DNA of 64,000 nucleotides from Saururus chinensis (lineage: Eukaryota; Streptophyta; Magnoliopsida; Piperales; Saururaceae). Position numbers and translations under genes: made by a program. Shown here in pieces: positions 1 to 10,500 of the stretch. The notes beneath the pieces were generated by a model. It was not told where the DNA came from. It did no database searches and worked only from the letters and a program-made list of their open reading frames with translations. The stretch spans positions 5,686,501 to 5,750,500 of the forward strand of contig CP141143.1 of the NCBI GenBank assembly GCA_035235625.1, given 5' to 3'. The stretch's first letter is position 1. Each line of letters opens with the position of its first letter.

Positions 1-392
1 GTTTGCTCTGCTTTCTTCATGTTGACTCTTACGCTGAAACAACTATTTTTATTGTAATCTTATGCTTATGTTATATATTTATTTCCAAGTTCTTAAAGAC
101 ATCCGTGTTATCCATATATCTACAACTCCGATGTGAATTCTTAGAATTGGTATAGCAACAATGATGAAAATAGTTTTTGTGCACGAATTGTACCTTACCA
201 TCCCAGAGCACACCCAATTATACTTTCAACTGAACCTACCTAGAGTGAAGTGTTTAACAATAGGGTGCACATAAAATCCATTGTATTCACATGAAAGATG
301 TATAAACTGATGAAACAACCATGAACAACCTACTGAAAGAAATGAATTATGTGAAAAAAATGGAATCAGGCATAAATAACCTTGCAGAAGTA
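1..392. other. AT-rich intergenic DNA, nothing recognised
   Basis: No long open frame, RNA gene or repeat could be recognised on either strand. The stretch leads directly into the 105-bp tandem array. Confidence 0.5.
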
Positions 393-1165
393 GTCTCACG
401 GTAGGTGTTACCCTACAAATTATAAGGAAGCATATGGTGGGTGCCCATCGAGAGCCCCGACAATCTTTCTGGAATTGCTCTCACGGTGGGAGCCCCTTGA
501 CAAAATACAAAGTATTATACGGTGAGTGCCCACTAAGAGATCGATGGCTTGTATTAGAGCCCTGAGAATCCTTGTAAAACTGCTCTCATGGTGGGTGCCT
601 CCTGACAATCAAAAAAGTATCATACGGTGGGCGCCCATTGAAAGAGCAAATGACCCGCATTAGAGCCTTGAGAATCCTTTTGTAACTGCTCTCATGGTGG
701 GAGCCCCCTGACATATTACAGGGAAGCATACGGTGGGCACCCACCGAGGGCATGTATTTGAGCCCCTATAATCCTTCCAGAACTGCTCTCACAGTGGGCA
801 TCCCTCGATAGTTTATAAAGTATCATACGATGGGCTCCCACTGAGAGAGCATATGACCTGTATTGGAGCCCCAACAATCTTTTTAGAATTGCTTTAATGG
901 TGGTCGCCCCTTGACAAATTACAAAGTAATTACATACGGTGGGCACCCACCGAGAGAGCAAGGCCTGCATTAGAGCCTCAGGAATCCTTCTAGATATGCT
1001 CTCACAGTGGGCATCCCCCAATAGATTACAAGGAAGCATACGGTGGGCGTCCATCGAGAGCATAGATGGTATATATTGGAGCCTCAGGATACCTTTTGGA
1101 ATAACTCTCTCAGTGGGCGCCCCCCATAGAAAATAATATTTTTTATAGTAGGCGCCTACCATATA
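393..1165. repeat. Minisatellite, about 105-bp unit, about 7 copies
   Basis: The motif GCTCTCAYGGTGGG recurs near 393, 477, 582, 688, 785, 891, 998 and 1104, so most units are 105-107 bp; one is 97 and the first is 84. Half-way through each unit a second motif, ATACGGTGGGCGCCCA, continues into CCGAGAGAGC. This second motif is nearly the reverse complement of the first, so each unit contains two arms able to pair. Open frames on both strands here are only the array read through and are not called as genes. The units differ at many positions, so the array is not recent. Confidence 0.9.
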
Positions 1166-1256
1166 AAACATCATTATTGAATTCTATTAATTAAACATAC
1201 ACCCAAAAGTAAATTTTCACACCCATGAGTGAATTTTCATTCAAATGCGTTAGTGG

Positions 1257-1259
1257 CCC

Positions 1260-1290
<31 letters not shown>
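1257..1290. repeat. Poly(C)24-poly(A)10 homopolymer tract
   Basis: An uninterrupted run of 24 C is followed at once by 10 A. Long C runs are rare in plant DNA and are error-prone in sequencing, so the exact length is doubtful. Confidence 0.85.
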
Positions 1291-2110
1291 GTGTTTAACA
1301 TTTCTATTGTGTATTATCTTCCACCCCAACTAAGACATCAGAGAAAACAAACTACATTAGGAGGACCAACCACTTGCCATTCTCGGGTTTTCAACAGCTA
1401 CAATATAAACAAAAATTTGATCTAACACAAAAAAAAAAACTTAAAAACAACCACAAGAAAACCTTCATATCCCATGTTGGCTCTGCTTGGATAACTGACA
1501 AAAAAAATGGAGCTTAATAATACTAACATATTCGTCACCTCCTTTGAATCCACTGCTTCCACTACTCATCAACAGAATGCAGATAGGAAGTATTAAAAGA
1601 TTTGTGCACTTTTAAAAAAATCAATTTAAATCAATCGCTACGATCTAGATTTCTCTTCCAACATATAGTGACATTACTTCTAATATTTGACATTAAAAGG
1701 AAACATATGTCACTATCTTAGAAGAAAAAGTTTAATAGAATTAAATGTCAAATAATCATTGTAATAATAACATCCCGTTGGAAAAAAAACTCTCCACTCT
1801 TCCAAGCAATTACCCAAGATCAGTTTAGCCTAAAAGCCAAACTAATTCGACTTGCAAATTTCTTCCATAAAAGGCTATAAACCGTAGCAAAATAGACTCC
1901 AAATTGCCTTGAGACAGGAGAGACAATACTATAATACACAGCAGTTTCCTACTCCCACGCTTTGTCTGGCAAAAAAAAACTTGCATCAAAATATGTATGA
2001 CTTTTGTTGCTATCATGCTTGTAGAAAATCTTTTTCCTTCATATCATATCTTTGTACCTCATGAACCACGTGGCATCAATCCATTGACAAAACCTCTAGA
2101 CAGGACATAC
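1291..2110. other. AT-rich non-coding stretch
   Basis: Many A runs and no credible coding frame. It lies downstream of the importin-alpha relic in that relic's own (minus) direction and could hold its decayed 3' part, but I recognise no further importin-alpha sequence. Confidence 0.4.
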
Positions 2111-2306
2111 CTGCTTTGGAGATTTTCAATTTTCTATAAACCCTCTACTTCATTAATCACCTATGCATACAAATTAACAACTCCAATGTTTCCAAGGTTT
2201 TTCTCGACTTCTCCAATCTTCAATATATTCTCATCACCCTCGTAGGTACCACCAAAGGTAGTATTTGAGATAGCCCATGCAACCTCTTTGCTGATATCAA
2301 ATTCAG
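2111..2306 (-). pseudogene. Importin-alpha (karyopherin) gene relic, armadillo region
   Basis: On the minus strand the translation reads AEFDISKEVAWAISNTTFGG, then DENILKIGEVEKNLGN and VNLYA, then in the same frame after a stop KIENLQS. These are the last armadillo repeats and C-terminal part of plant importin alpha (family sequence roughly AEFDIKKEAAWAISNATSGG ... ENILKVGEAEKNLG). About 35 codons expected between GGTYE and DENILK are missing, and an in-frame stop follows VNLYA. The fragment begins just after a GTGCAG acceptor-like site and ends at a CAG|GTATGT donor-like site. It therefore looks like a decayed duplicate of an intron-containing gene, not a processed copy. Importin alpha carries nuclear-localisation-signal cargo into the nucleus; this fragment cannot do so. 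Upstream exons were not found. Confidence 0.72.
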
Positions 2307-4125
2307 CTGCACAATAGACATAAGAACTTGATAGTGACATTCGAAATTCATATGTATATGATATCATCATAAATCTTCTTAATAGCATACACTGTAATTC
2401 AAGTGCTAAGCAGTTCGATATAAACCAAAATTTGACAATAGAAAATTTGATGTGGATTATTATGGAATATACACTACATGCATTCCAAAACAAACTGTAG
2501 AAATTATTTTGGAATATACACTACATGCTTCCGCTTTTCCAATTTATTTAGCCTACGTGGTCACATTCCAGTTAGGCAATATGTCAAAACTTTCATATAT
2601 AGAGAGATATCAAAATCGTTACAAATACACCAGTCCATTTCACATGATGAGCATTACAACAAAACTAAAGCATAAACCCCAAATAGAAGCCATAAATACC
2701 GCTATGTAAACACTAAATCATCAAGAACACAAACAAAACAAATTTTGATAAATATAAACAAAATAAAACGTAGAAGAAAAGATCATGAAATTAATCAAAG
2801 GAAAAGGAAAATTGTCACCCTAAAAGGCAAATGACAATTTTTTCATATAATATACATATCTTAGCAATAATTTTGGACAATGCAACAATCATAAATGAGA
2901 AATTTTAGTTTCAATTTGCAACAATACGATGAGAAAAATAAGATAGGCATCCCAACCTTGTAGAAAAATCAGAATTTAAAAACTTGCAACAGTCAAATGG
3001 GGGGATAATACTTTTGTTCTGGAAAAAGAACACAAAACCAAAACATGAGAAACAAGGCCATCGTGTTGAAATGAAATGTGAGTGAACATGCTCATTGGAA
3101 TTCTCTAGTGAAAATTTTAAACTCTTAATCTATGAAATGTTTAATCAAGTTGTAGTGGCGATGAGGATTTTGGGGAAATGGGGCACCGGAACACCTGAAA
3201 ATCACAACAATGGACACAAAGACAGACAACAAATGGGGGGGAGGCATGAAGAATGAACACAAACCCAAATCTTCGATTCAGAAGAACAACACCCACAAAT
3301 CAAAAAGCCCAATTTCGAACAAAATCAATTCTTTTCTTTTTTTTTTTTAAAAATGTAATCCTCCTTGGCTAATTAAAGCTATAATCTTTACCCTCAACAG
3401 ACAACACGAACCAGGAATCGAATATGCCCTCACAAGTAAAATTAAACCGAACTAAAAGTATGTATTTATTATGGAATATATGATAAACATACTGCAAATA
3501 CAAGGGTGCATGCATGTCAGATACAAATAAAGGAATACCCATTGTTAGTTCATTATTACAGTTTCATAAAATTTTAACAATTTCGATGAAGATATGTAAA
3601 TATCATAATGTATAGCACACCAAAAAAATTGAGGCTGAAAAAAAAGAAAAAATTAACTATGATGGATTACATACTTGTGTTGTGAATGATAATTGATCCA
3701 TGCTATAGAAGGAAAATCACAAATTTATAGTTTCACAAGAAGCTTAAAATCGACGGCGGAGGTTAAGAACCATACTCAGAAAGAGGGGGCAAAAAAGATG
3801 ACAAACAATTGAGATACCCATATTTCAAAATGAGACAAGTGTAGTAGACAAAACAACCAGGTTTCGAACATAGAAGATCTGTCAACTTCACCGACCTACA
3901 TTTTAAGTTGAAATTTACAAGTCCAAATACAAAGATGGGAAAGTGGTAGCCATACTTGTAATTCAAATCTCAGTCTCAAATTACATCACTTGCGGATTTA
4001 AAAAAAATAACAAAAATCAGATAGTACCCTGTTTTAAGTCCTCAACATCTCCTAGAATACTTTAAAACTATACCTTATAAAAAGGAATTTAAAGAAGAAT
4101 AATAAACAATGAGAAGAGAAAAGGG
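2307..4125. other. AT-rich intergenic or decayed intronic DNA
   Basis: No recognisable coding frame, RNA gene or transposon end. If the minus-strand importin-alpha relic once had its 5' end near 5.4 kb, this would be its intron space; that is inference. Confidence 0.35.
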
Positions 4126-5314
4126 GTTTTAAGTAGGGCTGGGAGAATCCAACCCAACCCGTTTATCAGACCCGAACCTGACCCACTTAACCTTGCACCA
4201 GACCCGACCCGACCCGACTACAGGTAGGGTCAGGGTTTAGGTTCTTGACTCGTTTTGAATTTAGGGTCAGGTCGTACCCGACCCACATAACCCGACCAAT
4301 CCTACTTTTACCCGATTGCAAATAATAATGAATCTTATTATTATAGTGTTGATCTATTGGACTTGTTTATACTATTATTATAGTATTTGTTTAGTGTATA
4401 CTATGTTGAACTAGAGGTGCTTAAACATAAATTTGAGCATGAATTAGTTGTTTGGAGCATAGGTGTGATCACATATATTTTGCTTTGTAGTAGACATCCA
4501 TTTTGGGATACCAGAGGATGATATCTTCAAAGTGTGGTTAATTTATATATAGTTTAATTTATTTTTTATTATTCTTTTAGGTGTGGTAAATGAAATGAAA
4601 ATATGTCATATTTTGTTGTATTCATTACTCATCCTCTCTCCTTCAGAAGGACACATCGCACACTAAATTTAGCTCTTTGTTGAAGGTCTAACATTTATAA
4701 TAGGGAGCAGGTTAGGAACATGTATCCATATAGGTGGATAATAGAGCTCGATGAGGGACAATTTTTGGAGGAGGAAAATTGTAATCAAGTGTCACTTATT
4801 GTAAAAGAGGGTAGGGTTATGAGCAGCCATATAGAAGTAGTTACTTGAATTTTGAAATTAAGACATGTTGAATATCGAAAGCCAAGTAGGCTGATCATGA
4901 GTAAATAAACGTTGAAGGTTTATTTTGTTATCATTATCTTAGAATGGATCATTATCTTAGAATGGAGAAAATGCAACATTATACCTCTAAGGTTTTAGTT
5001 GATGGCTACTACAAAAAATGTATCCACAAATTAGCCAAAGAATTAATCATTTCAAATTTATGTTGTAATGTATTTAATTTCATTTGTGTTTGCCCTTTGC
5101 AAAGAGAAAAGGTATATAATACGAGTCTAACAAAAAAATTATGAAAAAAAAGTAGGGTTACCCGCATACCCGACTCAAGTAGGGTTAGGGTTTGAATTTT
5201 CGACCCGATTTAAAAATAGGGTCGGGTCATGACTCGACCCGATTTCAGTGAGGGTCAAGGCCAACCCGACCCTATTTGACCCGACCCGACCTAATTTTCA
5301 GCCCTAGTTTTAAG
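4126..5314. mobile_element. Non-autonomous hAT (Ac-like) transposon with 8-bp target duplication
   Basis: The element proper is 4134-5306 (1173 bp). It starts TAGGGCTGGGA and ends TTTTCAGCCCTA, an imperfect terminal inverted repeat close to the Ac consensus YAGGGATGAAA. The flanking 8 bases GTTTTAAG are identical on both sides (4126-4133 and 5307-5314), the hallmark of hAT insertion. Each end has a subterminal block rich in CCCGAC/GTCGGG motifs (about 4180-4310 and 5150-5295), as expected of transposase-binding regions. The interior is AT-rich with no transposase frame, so movement would need a transposase supplied from elsewhere. Confidence 0.9.
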
Positions 5315-6272
5315 AAGATAGAAGTGAGGAAGTTACCTGGAAGGACAATAAGCAATGGGAGGGGCTGATACCAGATTTGCACTGGAAATCTAAACCCTAA
5401 GCAGTAATGAAATAGAGGAGGGAAATGTTTCTTGAATTTGCTCCCTCCTTCCCAGTCCAAATGTGGTGTTTATTGAAATCTCCAACTCCAAAAAAATAAG
5501 CAGCGACAAAAGCGGATCCTTCACTATTCTCCCATCCTCTTCCTCTTTGAAACTTAATAAAAAATGGGAATTTCATGTAATAAACTATACAAATCGAGTG
5601 CAATCGATGAATGATATCTCTATCTATGCATGTCGGTCACTGATGAGGGTGACCTTTCCGCCACCAACGAGGGTGATAAGGAGAAGAATAAGAGGCAACC
5701 AACTGGTGAAGAGGAAGAAGAGGAAACTAATAGGAAAAGTTGAGCAAAAGCTAACGAGGTACACAATGAGTATTCTAGAGGGGTAATAAAATAAAATTAA
5801 ATTAAGATTTCAATTTAGAGTACGTTGAGAATTATTTTAAATTAAAATAAGATAAAAAAATAATAAAGTATTAAGGGATATTTAAAGGTGTATATAGCTG
5901 TATTCTATAAAAATATAATTTTCTTTTCAATTAAAGCTCATAGAAAATAAATATGGTGGTGGTTAGATAGCCACGCACTTTTTGGCCAGATGCAAGTATC
6001 CAACCTCTTCCACACCGCGAGCCCTATCCATCCGATAATGAAACTGATAAAACGTACTAGAGATATCTGGCGCTGTACTATTTCTTCTCTAAATTGCAAC
6101 CTAATCTACTGCGGACTGCAGCCTGCTGGACATGAAAGTCCTCCACAATTATGTGTCCGTGAAGCCGCACCCACTTCAAAACTGGGGGCAGCAAGCGCAC
6201 AAAATCTTCAAGAAAGTGCCTTTCTTGCTCACGAGGACCCCTGCGGATTGCAGCATTTTTTTAACTTCAGTA
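5315..6272. other. Low-coding region with possible old minus-strand 5' leader
   Basis: On the minus strand about 5470-5338 reads like a plant 5' leader: a pyrimidine-rich start, a telo-box (AAACCCTAA on the plus strand at 5392-5400), and an apparent CAG|GTAACT donor near 5338. It may be the 5' end of the decayed importin-alpha gene or of another lost gene. A 145-codon open frame at 5990-6427 (plus) resembles nothing I know and is not called as a gene. Confidence 0.3.
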
Positions 6273-6400
6273 AACAAAGAGGATATAAACAACAGAAAAA
6301 AGTACTAGCCCTTTTTTACTGTAAGAACTTCAATGTAACAAAGAGGATATATAACAGAAAAAAAGTACTAGCCCTTTTTTACCGTAAGAATTTTATGGTG
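6273..6400. repeat. 64-bp tandem duplication
   Basis: Two direct copies begin AACAAAGAGGATATA at 6273 and 6337 and both contain AGTACTAGCCCTTTTTTAC. They differ at a few positions. Confidence 0.85.
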
Positions 6401-6789
6401 TGTAATGCAAGATTTACTCATATGTAGCATTTAGGTTAAATGAATGGACACATAAGTTTTTTTTTTTTTTTTTATATCGGGTGTATGGTAAAACCTGACG
6501 TAATAGGTAAGGTTTGAGTTTTTGAATTCAATTTGAATAGTTATTAAAGTTGAAATTAAATTTATTATTTGTTAAATAGTATTGGGTTAAGATTTGACAA
6601 AACTTAACATAAATAAAATTGTAAATATAAATTTTTTATATATTTTTATATTTTAATAAAATTTAACCTAACTAATTTTAATAAATTAAATTTAAAATTT
6701 AAAATTTTTAGATTCAACTTTATTATTTAATAGTATCATGTTTGAGTTCGGCGAGATCCGACTGGACCCGGTGGCATCCCTGGGAAGCA

Positions 6790-7569
6790 GACAGACAGGG
6801 TTGCCAAGGAAAGTGTAAAATTTAATCTTGTAACAAGTTCTTCAAAGGCGAAAAACGAGAGGCCCGGAATCGCCAGCCTCACCTTCTCACATATGTAACG
6901 ACTGCCTTATCCTGTCTATCTCCCTATCCTTGCACTTTTCCGTTCTACCTTAGATACATAAACCCCTCCCTCTGTCCAAGCCACACTCTCCTTCCCTCGT
7001 TTATCTGTTTTCTATCTTTCTCACCTTCAACAAGCCTCAAAAGGCGTATCTGTCCACTTCATACCGTTCTATTCGTTGCATCTACATACACTGGCCTTTC
7101 TCTCCCCGGGAACTAGCTGCTTCCAGCAATAGATCAGAACCCAGAAATATCAAATGGCATGAGTTGGTTCATTCCGATGGATGGTTACGACCCCATTTCT
7201 GGATCTTCAAGTGGGGAGGGAATTCAGTAGCAGAGCAAAGACACAAGTCACTGAAATACTCGGTTCTTCACCTGTGTGTGTGTTGCTTACACACAGGCCA
7301 GTGTGGGTGTAACAACAATACCCACTAGTCTCCTGCAGGTCGCTGGAAGTAAAAACTTAAGAGAAAACGATCAGATTTATTGATTGGACAGAGTCACAGC
7401 CACAGGTTATACAATTTGTCGACATTCCAAAAGGATATCTTGCTTCTTGTCTTCCATCTACCCAGCTCCCGGACCTATCATTTGTGGAACTGCAGTCTGG
7501 CAATATATTGCTTCATAATCTTCGTGAAGACTACATTAATACAGGTAGTTCTGCGAGTTTGGTTTTGAG
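6790..7569 (+). promoter_or_regulatory. Promoter and 5' leader of the REC/TSS-like gene
   Basis: GC content rises from about 6830. A pyrimidine-rich Y-patch of the type common at plant transcription starts lies at about 6980-7032. No convincing TATA box was found, so a TATA-less promoter is likely. Several ATGs lie between 7150 and 7380; they either belong to short upstream frames or lie in a 5' leader intron whose borders I could not fix. Confidence 0.5.
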
Positions 7570-10500
7570 ATGGCCCCCAAAGCTGGGAAAGCAAAACCTC
7601 ATAAAGCCAAAGGGGAAAAGAAAAAGAAAGAAGAGAAAGGTTCTCCTCACGTAAATTTAGTTAGTTTATCTGCTACATATTTTCTACTCGTTTGTTATTC
7701 ATGCGCATTCCGAACCAATTGTTTAACGTCTCCATTCAGTTCATCTTCTCTGTTTTATCAACGGGACTCATCTTATACATTAATGTAATGGCTTGGTAAT
7801 TTGTGAAAAGCAGTTCTGCCCACGGTGCTGGACATCACAGTTGAAACCCCGGACTACAACCAAGTGACTCTCAAGGTGAAATGCTCTTCCTTGCCGTACA
7901 GCCAAATGCAGTAGATGTTGTTTCGTCTTCATGACAAAATGCCTGGTGTTTTTCTCTGATGAAGCCGAACTGCATCGTAGTAGATCAGTCCGAATGAATG
8001 CTTCGAAGAAACTAAAACTGGAAGCTAACTTTTATTATGTATGCATTGACGTTGGAATTGTGTTTGGTTGCTGCAGGGGATCTCGACGGACCGGATCTTG
8101 GACGTCCGAAAATTGCTGGCTGTTCATGTGGACACTTGCCATCTCACCAACTACTCGCTATCTCATGAGGCAAGTAATCATCGTCCAAACCCCTTATATT
8201 AACGATCAGAAAGCATCATCAAGTCCAAACGGCGATCTCATATTTTAGCGTAACGACGAGATTAGGCCGAATAAATTAGGAGTTTTCAGGTTAACTGAAT
8301 GTAACGGCTAATGTGGCTGAGTTGGGCAGGTCCGCGGGCACAGGCTGAAGGACTCGGTGGAGGTCAGCTCCTTCAAGCCCATCCATCTCACTCTCGTCGA
8401 AGGTAGACGACGTGCCGGCCCTGGCCACGCATTCCTCCCTTTCTCTCTTTTCCCGCCTTCGGCCTTCCCTGACCTGAGGCTCGAGTCTCTCTGATTTCCA
8501 TTTTTTGGTTGCTTCAGAGGAGTACACGGAGGAGCTGTGCGTGGCGCATGTTCGCCGCCTGCTCGACATCGTCGCCTGTACCAACTTCTTCGGCCCTCCC
8601 ACTCTCAAGACGCCCGGCGCCAATGGAGCCTCCAACACCCACAGACCCAAATCCGAACCCCACTCCGCCAACGGCCCAGACGCCACCGCCGCATCCAAAG
8701 ATGCACCCGGCAAGGGCGACTTCTCGTCCATGTGCCCTCCCCCGAAGCTCGGCCAGTTCTATGAGTTCTTCTCCTTCTCGCATCTCACCCCGCCCCTCCA
8801 CTGTCAGTGTATCCTTTCAGTTCTCTAGGTTCCAGAAGCAATTTCCTTTTGTTTTTTGAAACAAACATGAATGTATTGAATTTTTCTGTATGAAATATAA
8901 TGGAGCAGATATTCGGCGGTCGTCGAAGCCCTTTGGAGAGGACAAGCGCGAAGAGGATTTCTTTCAAATCGATGTGAGTTTCGTATCCTTTCTTTATGTT
9001 TGCATTGCCCATCGGACAAGTATTTGTTTTGAACGTGCATTTAGCATCTATTTTTATATCTCCTTTAAACGAGTCTTCTCCTTGATTTCAAATGTATTCA
9101 GGTGAAAGTTTGCAATGGGAAGCTGGTGACGGTTGTCGCCTCTCGAAAAGGGTTTTATCCTGCAGGGAAGCATGCAATTTTGGCTCATTCATTGGTAGAC
9201 TTGCTGCAGCAGATAAGCCGGGCATTTCATGCAGTAAGTCGATTTCTTTCCTATTTCATATGTATGAAAACCCAATTCATGTTTCCCCGTTTGTTACCTT
9301 TGTGGGTTAACGTTTAAGCATAAGATTGCATCCGCTTTGTTTCTCAAGGTGGGTAGGAAATTGGTTTCCTCATCTTTCACTCTTCTTACTCATCGTTCTC
9401 TCTTCTGACTCTATTTTTCATCGAGCATCAATTGATCAGTTGCTCATTTAAGATGTTGTGTTCTTGTATTTTCGTACTCCGGTTTTAGTTATAGCTTACC
9501 GTTCATATTAATGGAGTTGCTTACTTGCTTAACTAGCCTCTTTTTTCGCTCTGCTGAAGTTGCATATAAATTCTCCATTAATTAATTATGTATGTTGCTT
9601 GAATCATACATCATTGCAGGCATATGATTCCCTCATTACAGCTTTCACTGAGCACAATAAAGTGAGTCCATTTTATCTAATTAAGTATCAATAGTATCAA
9701 ATTTCGCCCTGACACCTTGCGACCTGGGTATTCTTTCGTAACCGAGGTGATTTTCACTTTTTCTATCATCAGTTTGGAAACTTGCCCTATGGTTTCCGTG
9801 CAAATACCTGGTTGGTCCCTCCTACAGTGGCTGATGCTCCATCAGTTTTCCCACAATTGCCAACCGAGGATGAAACTTGGGGTGGAAGCGGGGGAGGCCA
9901 GGGACGAGATGGGAAGCATGACTTTAGGCCATGGGCAAAAGAATTCTCTATTTTAGCTTCGTTGCCTAGTAAGACAGCAGAAGAGAGGCAAATCAGAGAT
10001 CGGAAGGCCTTCCTCCTTCACAGTTTATTTGTAGATGTTTCAGTTTTTAAAGCGGTTTCTGCTATTCAGCATCTCACCAAGAGTCACAGAAGCTCACATG
10101 GGACTGAAAAAATACCTCCTGGTAAAATTCATGAAGAACAAATTGGGGATTTAAGAATTGATGTGTTGAGAGATGCACCGGATGGAAGCATGAAGTTGCA
10201 GGATAAAATTGATGGAAGCCAGGCACCAGGAATTTCTCATAAGGAGCTAGCTCAGAGGAATTTACTCAAGGGGATTACTGCTGACGAAAGTGCGACGGTT
10301 CATGTAAGAATTATTTGGCATCTTGTTTGTCTCTCTTGACACTGTGTTCTGACTACCCTAGCATGCTATTGTTGTCAGTGTGCATATATAGGTGGTCCAT
10401 CCTAAAACCTGAAGTAGTGTGGTGGCTTTGCAGGATACTGCTACTTTAGGTGTTGTGGTTGTTAGGCATTGTGGATACATGGCTGTTGTGAAGGTTCCAG

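Noticed and set aside
716-1174. 152-codon minus-strand open frame and 65-codon plus-strand frame in the 105-bp array
   Set aside because: Both are read-through of a tandem repeat whose unit length is near a multiple of three; no protein family and no gene signals.
6440-6785. Possible hAT end (GGCATCCCTG at about 6771-6780)
   Set aside because: No partner end or 8-bp duplication was found.
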